DNA from: Leptodactylus fallax
Taxonomy: Eukaryota > Chordata > Amphibia > Anura > Leptodactylidae
DNA: 64,000 nucleotides
Assembly (NCBI GenBank): GCA_947044405.1
Contig: CAMRHE010000036.1
Span: 1,240,001 to 1,304,000 of the forward strand
Reading direction: 5' to 3'
Positions 53,989 to 64,000 of the stretch are shown here, piece by piece (the first letter of the stretch is position 1; every line of letters starts with the position of its first letter). The notes beneath the pieces are model-generated. The model worked only from the letters and a program-made list of their open reading frames with translations. It made no database searches and was not told the DNA's origin. The translations under genes were made by a program, and so were the position numbers.

Positions 53989-55812
53989 TAGAGGAAGGAC
54001 CCGGCTTCGCACGGGTATATTTCATTTTTTGTTTGTGTAGTGACCCCATAAGAATTGGCCAGTTTTGCACTTGACATCCAGTATGGCAGTTCAGTATAGG
54101 TACAGTCTATTTATGGCTGTGTTGCTATGGAAACCTGGTAAATGAAATGTGAACTTATATTGGCTGATGCACGTCATATGGCTGAATATTTAAGGACCTG
54201 CGAACCGCTATTGACTCATACAGGTCAGCAGCTTGGCTGCTATGGAAACCTGGTGTAAAGCTGTGTGTATGTCAAGACTGAACCTGCGATTTTCCATTGG
54301 TCCATAAGTGTCATGTGATCATGTGCATCTCAGTTTGGATATTAGTAAAAAACCTGCGATCGGTTGTTATGGAAAACCTGGAGTAAAGCTGTGTGTATGT
54401 GACCTTGTGTAACAGTGTCATCCACAGCACCCTGCCCCTTTAAAGCTGACCTACAGCAGTGAAGAAAAATGGCTGGGTTGTTATTGAAACCTGGAGTGCA
54501 GCTGTGTGCATGTGGCTGACAATGCTTTGCCAGATTGGAGACGGGCTTGGGTCTGCTGGGGAGTTTCAGCAGCTCGCTGTTGTCTGTAACATACCTTATC
54601 AGATTGGAGACAGGCTTGGGTCTGCTGAGAGTTTTCATTAGCTCGAGCAGCAGCCATGCGTTTTGCTGCAGGGGACATGAGTAGTTTAAAAAACGTTTCA
54701 ATTTATAAGAATGCTGAAATCCAGTATGGCAGTCCAGTCAGTGGCGTAAATACCGGTTTAGCAGTGGTAGCATCTGCCACAGGGCCCGGGACATTAGGGG
54801 ACCCGGCGGGCCTCTGATGTTTTATTTTTTATTTTTTTAACACCAGCAGGTAATGGGCCCTATTTACTTACCGATCCCCACTCCTGCTCACGGCCGCCTG
54901 CACTTCACCTTCTGCAGAGGCGGCTGTGAGCAGGAGCGGGGATTGGTAAGTAAGGCCTGTGGGCCGTGAACCCCACAAACACTGCTATCATTATACTCTG
55001 GGGTCGTTTCAGCAGGCTTCGGGCCTCCTTGGTGGCGTCCCAGATGTTTGTGGGCCAGTCCGACGTCTTTATGCGTTGCGCTACATGCCTGGCTCACGTG
55101 ACATCTGGTCCAACATTGAAGAAGTAGCGGGAAGTGCGCATAATACTATATGAAGGAGCCACTATGATACTGTGTGCAGGGGCCACTATGGGACAGAATA
55201 CTGTGTGCAAGGGCCACTATGGGGCCTAATAGTGTATGCAGGGGCCACTATGGGGCATAATAGTGTGTGCAGGAATGCAGTTTGTGCATGTCAAATGTTC
55301 GCCTTGGGGCCCTGCCATTGCTAGTTACGCCACTGAGTCCAGTATAGGTACAGTCTATTTATGGCTGTGTTGTTATGGAAACCTGGTAAATTAAATGTGA
55401 ACTTATATTGGCTGATACACGTGATATGACTGAATATTTAAGGTCCTGTGAACTGCTATTGACTAATACAGGTCATACATAGCTTGGTTGCTATGGAAAC
55501 CTGTGTGCCTGAGGAGAGTAAGCACCTGCAAGCTCTTATTGGCTGATAAGGGACATGTGACCGTGTGTATGGCAGTTGGAATATGAGTGAAAGACTTGCA
55601 GGCTTGTATAGACTAATGCTGGTCATTTTTTGGGAATACTGTATCTCAGGAACGGTACGTCCAAGAGAGCTGAGACCCAGTCTATAATATTCCCGGACAC
55701 CTGATGTACATGTGTGCCAAATTTGGTGAGGATCGGTCCAGTCGTTTGGTCGCGCATAAAGAACAGACGAACAGACAGACAGGCAGGAACACATTTTTAT
55801 ATATATAAGAGA
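53989..55812 (+). repeat. array unit 3
   Basis: It starts TAGAGGAAGGACCCGGCTTC and ends with a short CAGACAGACAGGCAGG run plus TATATATAAGAGA. It contains a complete hAT copy at 54739-55335. This is the least interrupted unit. Confidence 0.8.
54739..55335. mobile_element. hAT element in array unit 3
   Basis: It is 597 bp with ends CAGTGGCGTAAATACCGG and CTAGTTACGCCACTG. A perfect AGTCCAGT duplication flanks it (54731-54738 and 55336-55343). The interior is related to the unit 1 copy but shorter, including the 31-bp minisatellite at 55135-55280. Confidence 0.93.
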
Positions 55813-55962
55813 TATAGAAATAAATAAAGCCATTGATAATGTGTCTTTGAATGGGAAGAAACAAAGATTAAAAAATAGAAAGGGTGTTTGAGAGACTGAT
55901 TTCACTTGACCTTTTAACTTATTACATGTGAGGGTTTTTTTTGCCAATTCATTATACCTTAA

Positions 55963-56461
55963 AGGGGTATTCCCATGAGCATAACCATTTTAAAATTTGT
56001 AGATAATTAAAAGTTAAACATTTTTGCAAATATAAGTAATTAAACATTTTGCAGAGTTTTAAAGATTTTCCCTAAATATCTTGTGCTCACAGTCTTGTTG
56101 TCTTGACTGGTTGCCAATGGATACGACCATGAATGCAGGAACTTTCTAAAGTCAGAAAATCAGCTATGATTTCATTTTTGTGGCTGGGATATCTTCTCAT
56201 AAATGTAGTGTTCCTGCCTGATAACCTGGCTAAAATGAGAAAATCATGGCTTGGTTTTTGACAAGTCCCAGACCATATAATCTTTCTGCATTTGTGGTCG
56301 TATGCATTGGTAACCGATCAAGACAACAGACTGTCACCACTAATATGGTTAGAGAAAATCTTTAAAACTCTGCAGAATTTTTAACTACTTATATTTGCAA
56401 AAATGTTTAACTTTTAATTATCTACAAATATTGATATGATTATGTTCATGGGAATACCCCT
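55963..56461. mobile_element. TTAA-flanked foldback MITE (piggyBac-like)
   Basis: It is 499 bp between TTAA 55959-55962 and 56462-56465. The ends AGGGGTATTCCCATG and their inverse continue as inverted arms of about 180-200 bp, including ATTTTTGCAAATATAAGTA on one side and its complement on the other. There is no coding capacity. Confidence 0.85.
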
Positions 56462-56465
56462 TTAA

Positions 56466-58324
56466 GCACTTTGCAGTTCTTCAGATGTTTTGTATTATGT
56501 CCTCTTGTATTTCCCTTTAACAACAAGCAGTTCACTAAGGGACTATAAATGGAGGCTCATAAGTTACTTCTGGCTTCTCGGATTGGCAAGTGTTTGGCGG
56601 TTTGAAGAACATATTAGCGCCACTAAGCATTTGATGTATTTAAAGCATACCTCCAGTTATAAACAACTTTTCATAAATGAATAGAACAGGTTACTATTAT
56701 GACCACTAGGATCTCCACCAATCATGAAAACAAGGTCTTTAGTCCCCAGTTTGAGTGGAATGGTGGTTGAGTGGTCATTAACCACTGGTATTGGCCTGAC
56801 ATCTCACTGAATTTAGAAGTTTTTTATCCTGACAGTGCTGGGGAGACATTAGAGGAGTATCTAAACTATTAGTAGCCTGTATTAAAGTAAGATTGTTCTT
56901 TCTGTCCAGATGATTGTATTTCCATTCATTTGCCAATAAGAATGAAAGAGAAAGTAGAATAAAGACTGAATAAAGATAGACCTTGTTGACTAATAACTAA
57001 CTATGCTGCGGTCTATGAACATACCATGTATACCTGCAATATAGAATTCAATGCAAATATTTCAAATATGGAAATAATGAAAATAAACATTGCATGTTAA
57101 GCTTTAGACTGCCAAATGCTGAAACTGGGGCATTTATGTGCCAGCTTGCTTTTTATTTACAGCAGACCATTACTTCGTGGCCTTTCGTGTTTTGCTGTGC
57201 TATGACATGCCAACATCTCACTTCAAAGCTTTTGCCATTTAAATCCAGGAAGTTGCTATAGTTATTCCTTTGAGCTGGCTCCAGCTGGATGACTGAACAG
57301 GGAGACATAGGCTATTATTAGTCAGCGAACCCTTAACCCCTCTCAGTTGCCATATGGGTCTTACAACATTGTGAAAAAAAGAATCACTTCATACTCCAAG
57401 AGCCAGTTACTATACTGGATGTTGTACTGAAACCAGAAACAGTCAGCAGACTTTCATTGACACAAACATAATCCATCTTTTACACTGGTAAAAGTGACAT
57501 GTAGAGACTTCAAAGCTATAGTGATAGCACAAGAGCCGTAGTGTTAGTGCAGCACTACTACATGAGGCAGCAGAGTGATCACCGAGCTCTACGTTTGCAG
57601 AGTTTATTCATTACATTTAGAGGACTCCCTAAAGAATAGTGCCAGGAGATAACTCCAGTGTCCACTAGATGTAATGACTACAATACTTAGAATACTGGCA
57701 GGAATGAACGCTCAGGTTAAAGAAGGATGCTGTTGCTAGGTGGATGTTTTCCCTGACTATTGCTCATCTCACAATACAGAAAACTCTTTCTGATAGGCAC
57801 TTGGCATTAGCAAGTGAGAATAAACCACCTTGATAGTTAATGGAGCCCACATGTAGCATCATGAAATAGATTTTTGCATAACAAACATTTATAACCTATC
57901 CACAAGATGCACGATAAATGTATAATCCCTTCGGACCTGAATCACTGGGACCTCCATTGATCACAAGAATTGGATCCTCTATGTGAATGGGGCAGGAGTG
58001 TGCGTGCATGACCACCACTTTATTCACGTCTACTGAAATGATGGATATGCAGAGTACAGCGCAGCTTCAGTTCCATAATGAATGTAGAGGTGGTCATGAA
58101 TGTGCACTACTGCTCCATTTACAGGGACCTCAGGGACCAACGTTCTCATGATTGGTGGGGGACCTAGTGTTACACACCCAGTGCTCATACATTTATCTCC
58201 TAGCCTGTCAATAGAGGACAGAAGTTTGTTATGGATATGACAAATATAAATAGGACAGTTTCAAACCAATTTTGAGAGACCAATGTTATTGTGTGTATAA
58301 TAAAAATTTATACAATTTTCCAAT
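56466..58324. other. 1.9 kb of non-coding DNA
   Basis: No gene or element end is recognised. The part at 57890-58210 resembles common amphibian interspersed sequence. The rest appears unique. Confidence 0.45.
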
Positions 58325-58480
58325 ATACTTTGTGTAGCAATTACTTGCAGTTTTCTAGGTCTCTGCTTGCTGTCATTCATTCTGCGTACTCCCAGTAGAT
58401 AAAAAATCTAGTCCATTGTCTTGTGATATACAGTCCATGGTCATGTGACAGCCATACAGCTCATTACCAGGCAGATATCA
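58325..58480. repeat. relative of the palindromic repeat at 59.95 kb
   Basis: CCAATATACTTTGTG, then CTCTGCTTGCTGTCATTCATTC and AGTCCATGGTCATGTGA, match the left arm at 59950-60055 in the same order. No second arm is evident here. Confidence 0.65.
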
Positions 58481-58947
58481 TGGGTGGTGTTTTTTATGTT
58501 ACATGTAGTAGCACTACACAGATTGTGGTTTTAATGATACTTTGTATCATATCCATACATATTCAAGCGCCCAAATATTTGTGTTCTGTTCAATATATGA
58601 TCTTTTCTAGCTCCATCAGTGTCATACCAATCAGTTTTATTTATTCATGTAAATGTTGCCCTAACTTCTAGAGATTCAGTGACAGATTCTCTGCAAAACT
58701 GTTAAAATAGGAACTTTACAGATTTGTTTTGGAAGTATTAAGTAATATCTAATGTAAGAACCTTTGAATATCTCTAGCCATACTGGAGACACACACAGAA
58801 TCATGTTTCCTCATTGTGTCCTGTGGCATTTCCTGTCAGCTGTATGAATCAAATTGTCTTCTTGACAACTGAAACATGATATTCAGTTTATAAGGTATGT
58901 AGAGAAATACTCCCTGTACTGTACAATGTCACATATAATGACACATA
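58481..58947. other. non-coding DNA without recognised features
   Basis: Unique-looking AT-rich sequence. No gene is recognised. Confidence 0.4.
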
Positions 58948-59871
<924 letters not shown>

Positions 59872-59939
59872 TATGAAGCATGTTTTAGCTGTAGTTTCAA
59901 ACAAATATTGGGACAACTTTTACTGTTTGAATAATGACA

Positions 59940-60770
59940 AATTAAACAATTTTCCAATATACTTTCTCAATTCCTCACATTTTTCTAGCTCTCTGCTTGC
60001 TGTCATTCATTCTGCTTACATCCAGTGGATTAAAATCAGTCCATGGTCATGTAATGGACGTGTGTTCATCACATGACCATTGACTGATTTTTATCCACTG
60101 GATGTAAGGCAGGGTTCACACTACCGTTGGAGTCCGTTATAAAGGTGTCCGTTAAAAAAAAAAAAAAAAAACGGACACCTATCATAACGGACATTAACTG
60201 ATGTTAATGTGTGTTTTTTTTTAACTGATGCAATTAATGGTTCAGTTAAAAAAATGGAAACATTAGCATCAGTTAGTGTCCATTTTTTAATACTGTCCGT
60301 TTTTTGTTTTTTTTTTGTTTCTCCTTTCTGAGCATGCGCAGGAAAAAAACTGACAAAATAACGGACAGTAACTGATGGCTATCAGTTACTGTCCGTTTGA
60401 AGTCTATGGGTAACGGACTTATATGTTAAAAAAATAATGGACACTTGCTGTCCGTCAAGAATCCGTTTTTTTCAAACGGACAAAAAGTCCTGCATGTAGG
60501 ATTTTTTTGTCCGAATAAAAAACGGACTTGAGACGGATTTGGTGTAAACGGACACTATATAAAAACCCATTGAAATTAATGGAAATTTTAACGGATTTCT
60601 GACTGTTCAGCTAGTGTCTGATGCTAAAATCTTGTAATGGACAATAGCAACGGACACTACTGACTGTCACCAACGGTAGTGTGAACGCTCCCTAAGCAGA
60701 ATGAATAACAGCACGCAGAGATCTATAAAACTTTAGAAAAGGGTTACTCCACTTCCACACTCCCTCCCAA
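59940..60770. repeat. palindromic repeat, right arm split by a MITE
   Basis: The left part (59985-60030, TTCATTCTGCTTACATCCAG) is inverted at 60090-60108 plus 60697-60715. The arms rejoin only when 60109-60696 is removed. The centre holds CCATGGTCATG and CATGACCAT. It is a foldback of about 240 bp with no coding content. Confidence 0.75.
60109..60692. mobile_element. MITE with GTTCACACTACCGTTGG ends
   Basis: It is 584 bp with ends GCAGGGTTCACACTACCG and the inverse complement of GGGAGCGTTCACACTACCG. TAAG flanks it on both sides (60105-60108 and 60693-60696). Internal AACGGACA/TGTCCGTT motifs recur on both strands (over ten times). There is no coding capacity. Confidence 0.8.
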
Positions 60771-61572
60771 CTCACTTGTCACACTGGGCTATACAGAGGT
60801 GAAGTGACCCCTACAATCACACATGTACACACAGAGTTGCCACCACTCTCCAATTATAAGTAAATGAGACACCAATGAACCCACACACACCACGCACACA
60901 AAAGGGGTAACATGGCTAGCCATAGTTAGACTTGTGGGGACATTAGAGTCAAAGGACAATCTTATTAAATTTTAGATTTAATATACACAAAATGTACAGT
61001 GCTTTAAACAATAACAAAGATGGGATAACAAAAATACATATACATACAAACAATGTAAAACACAAAAGGAATAACAGAACAGACCTGTTTAACCCCTTCC
61101 TGATATCCGTTGTAATAGTACAAAAGTAAGCATCCTGCTGGATCTTTCCATGGATTCCACGGATCAAGCCTCACTCCAGATTAGATCTGTTCATCTGGGC
61201 CTAACCAGCAGTGTTAAGCTACAACAGAACTCTTCATTTTCCGTCATGTGAACGTAGCTCAATAGTGTAAGTGATGTTTGTGAAGCTCTCGTTAAAGGTA
61301 CTGTGGGGAGGGGGATTTATAAAGACTGATTTCATACATCAGTCTTGACTCCCTGTAGTTATTATTTATAATAGTTATTTTTAGAGGAAAGCTGCTGGTG
61401 GAACTTTTTTTTTTTTTAAACCATTCACTGCACTGCTACAACGTTACTTTTTTTTTCTTTTAAAACAACTCACAAAATATGTGCAAATAAGCCCCAAAAC
61501 CCCATTTTCAACCTTTAGAATTGTGGAGCTCAAGGTGTAATCTTCCACCATAGGTTCAAAAAAAAAAAAAAA

Positions 61573-61609
<37 letters not shown>

Positions 61610-62639
61610 GAAAACCTTTTGGAGTTGAGGAAATCATGCCTGCTTCCTTGAGAGTATATACTTACTAGATTATAACAAAAGACCTTGAAAATACCAGACA
61701 TGTCCTCCAAGGTTTTCTATAAATTGCAGCAAAACACACATGAATATTGCCTAAAATACAATAACTTTGGGTGCACGCCTCGCACTTAAGTTTTACAGTA
61801 AATACTTTGAAGACCTCTCAGCACATTTTAAGAATTTTTTACCATCGATTTGTGAATCCATTTACGCAACAATTTCATCTTGGGAAAGAGCTATGTAAAT
61901 TACTTCTCCCAACACCCTTCCTGACTAAAATTGAGGAATATCTTGTATTGAACCAATAAGAATTGACAAACTAGATTAAAAACTATAAAAAAATCCACCC
62001 TTCACACTCCCACACATACTACAGTTTGATATATAAAAAAGTTGTATGGATGTGGAAGCATATGTTGTGTTCACAAGAAGTTTCGATGGGGCATCAGGCT
62101 CTTTCCTTCATACTAGAACTCTGTTCAGTAAGAGGGTGCTTACTGCATACAACCTTATTCAGTTCCCAATGATGTGTATATTTCGACACACAGTGAGCCA
62201 TGTGTAATGGTGGAGCCAGAAGGGTTTCATTTAATGTCAAAGCTTATCAGAAAATTTAAACCGTCACTAACTTCACAATAAACTTTGCATAAGGCAATAG
62301 TACATGTAATACAAAACCAATCTATCTAAAGATAAGTCGTCCCCCCCCCCTCCCTCCGCTAAAATGAATGTCTCAGAAAATTCTATGGGGATGGGAGGAG
62401 CATGCACAAGGAAAAGAGAACATTGGTTTAGTGTGAGGCTGGAGCTAAATGGAGCCATCACAACCAAAAATCGCAGTTTTCAAAATGTGAAATGCTCTGT
62501 TTTTAAGATAGTCATACCACCCAAATACATTAATATTATCTACCATATCTCTGCTTTATATCAGCATCAACTTTTAATTATCCTTTAATTCATTTTGTAT
62601 TTTAGAAGGCTTACAAGTGTAACAGCGATTTTCCAGATT
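60771..62639. other. 1.9 kb of non-coding DNA with homopolymer tracts
   Basis: Contains an A-rich run with two interruptions at 61558-61607 and a C run at 62341-62351. No gene or repeat end is recognised. Short open frames overlap the A/T runs and are artefacts. Confidence 0.45.
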
Positions 62640-64000
62640 TACAAGAAAATTTCCCAAACTAATTTTTTTAGGGACCACTTCAGTTCTGAGGGGGATTATA
62701 AAGACCTATATATTAGAAACTCCCCATAAATCATCCCATTTTCAAAACAGCATTTGGGAAGTTTGTTAACCCTTTAAGCATTTCACAGGAATTAAAACAA
62801 TATGGAGGTGAAGTTTAGACATTTCATTTTTTTCAATAATGCATTAATTTAGCCCTAAAATTAACATATTCATAAGGTTAAAAGGAGAAAATGCACCTCA
62901 GTTTGTTATGCAATTTCTCCCGAGAACAGAAAACACAAATGTGGGTATAAACTGATGTTTGGGCACATGGCAGCGTGCGGAAGGTTAAGGAACATTGGAT
63001 GTTTGAAAAGCAGATTTTGCTGGAATAGTTTTCAGGTGCTATGTCTAGTTTGCAGAACCGCTAGATTACCAATACAAAGGAAACCCCCCCAAAAGTGACC
63101 CCATTTTGGAAACTACACCCCTGACAGAATTTATCAAGGGATATAGTAAGCATTTACAGATTTTATTAACAGCGGGATGAGTAAATGAAAAATTAAAAAA
63201 ATGTTCAAATCCCCAAAGTTTTCATTTTCTCAAGGGGTTAAAAGGAGAAAAAGCACCCCATAGGTAGTCAAACAATTGCTCCTGAACATGGGAATACCCC
63301 ATATGTGTTCATAATCTGCGGTATGTGTACATGGCAGGGCTTGGAATGGAAAGAGAATTATTTGGCTTTTGGAGGGCAGATAGGTGCCATGGCACATTTG
63401 CAGAGTATGAATACAATGGAACCCCTCCCCCAAAGTGACCCTGTTGTGGAAAATACATCCCTCACAGAACATATTAAGGGGTATAGTAAGCATTTTGACC
63501 CTACAGCTGTTTCACTGATTTTATTAACATTGGGGCATGAAAATGAAAAATTACTTTTTTTTTTCCAATAAACCGTTATTTTAGTCCCAAATTTTTCATT
63601 TTTACAAGAGGCTAAAGGAGAAAAAGCTCCCCAAAGTTTGTTACACAATTTCTCCTGAACACGGCAATACCCCATATGTGGTTGTAAACTGCTGTATGGG
63701 TACATGGTGAGGTTCGGAAAGAGAGCTATTTGGCTTTTGCTGGAATAGTTTTCAGGTGCCATGTCACATTTGCAGAGCCCCTTGAGTACCAATACAATGG
63801 AAACCCACAAAAAGTAACATCATTTTAGAAACTACACTCAAGGTATTTCTCAAGTGGTATTATCATTCTAAGCCCAAGAATGCTTCCCGAAAATTAATGT
63901 ACAAAGTGAAAATTTTAATTTTTAAAGAAATATTTCGGTGCCCAGTACGTTGCGCCAATTTGTGTTATCAGAAACAAACACTCCTAAAACTATTAAGTGA
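62640..64000 (+). repeat. large repeat block of about 340-bp period, second copy
   Basis: The beginning (AGGGACCACTTCAGTTCTGAG) matches 49205 downward on the minus strand, so this copy is inverted relative to the first. Marks such as ATTTATCAAGGGATATAGTAAGC, GGTTAAAAGGAGAAAA and ATACCCCATATGTG recur near 63110-63310, 63450-63680 and 63810 onward. It is uninterrupted at about 62735-62765, where the first copy holds the 1.36-kb element. It continues beyond the window. Confidence 0.7.

Larger units (their letters stand above)
50285..55812 (+). repeat. three-unit tandem array of an interspersed repeat
   Basis: Three head-to-tail units start at the CCCGGCTTCGCACGGGT-type head (50285, 52693, 53989) and end in a CAGA/GACA run plus TATATATAAGAGA. 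Each unit has two similar halves. The first contains GGCAGTCCAGTATAGGTACAG uninterrupted; in the second a hAT element sits in the same AGTCCAGT. Unit 1 also carries a PLE foldback. Unit 2 lacks most of its hAT copy. The repeat family is common in animal genomes but I cannot name it. A frame is not preserved. Confidence 0.8.

Noticed and set aside
61444..61710. Lysine/phenylalanine-rich small protein
   Set aside because: The frame runs through a homopolymer A tract and is a composition artefact.
63230..63810. Proteins encoded in the terminal repeat block
   Set aside because: Several overlapping frames repeat with the 340-bp period on both strands, as expected for repeated non-coding DNA.

Overview
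The window looks like intergenic DNA from a vertebrate, most likely an anuran amphibian. It is AT-rich, has one cellular gene I recognise, and is packed with transposable elements of types typical of frog and fish genomes: Tc1/mariner, hAT, TTAA-flanked (piggyBac-like) foldback elements, Penelope-like elements (PLEs), a DIRS retroelement, CR1/L2-type LINE fragments and tRNA-derived SINEs. No bacterial or viral operon, CRISPR array or rRNA is visible. The frog assignment is inferred from repeat families I recognise from memory and was not checked by search.

Region by region. 0-9 kb: a Tc1 element with about 212-bp inverted repeats (302-1942), then a minus-strand LINE reverse transcriptase split by two later insertions. 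The first is a 4.4-kb palindromic PLE (3112-7498, 15-bp target duplication) and the second a hAT-type element (7542-8437, 8-bp target duplication). 9-24 kb: mostly unique DNA with small MITEs and one rearranged Tc1 copy (16475-18136). 24-27 kb: the only cellular gene, PHLDA1, on the minus strand (24817-25269), with a good splice donor 37 bp beyond its stop codon. 27-38.6 kb: MITEs, duplicated segments, a second Tc1 copy of the same family in the opposite orientation (34318-35905), a LINE fragment and two SINEs. 38.6-49.2 kb: a large repeat block with a period of about 340 bp. It has been invaded by a mariner-like element (39638-40818), a complete DIRS element with intact structural termini (41248-46862, itself interrupted by a 406-bp insert), and a 1.36-kb element carrying a cysteine-containing open reading frame of unknown function (47762-49123). 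49-56 kb: a hAT MITE and a three-unit tandem array with hAT copies at the same site and a hammerhead-like PLE foldback. 56-64 kb: foldback MITEs, an internally deleted Tc1 element, and a second copy of the 340-bp-period block in the opposite orientation.

Apart from PHLDA1, the coding sequence is transposon-derived and mostly decayed. The DIRS tyrosine recombinase (R-HxxR-Y all present, about 380 open codons), the PLE reverse transcriptase/GIY-YIG frame (two stop codons, no frameshift) and the unknown 281-codon frame at 47914-48759 are the best preserved. The nesting gives a clear relative history of insertions, and the second 340-bp-period block serves as an empty site showing that the unknown reading frame arrived as a discrete insertion.
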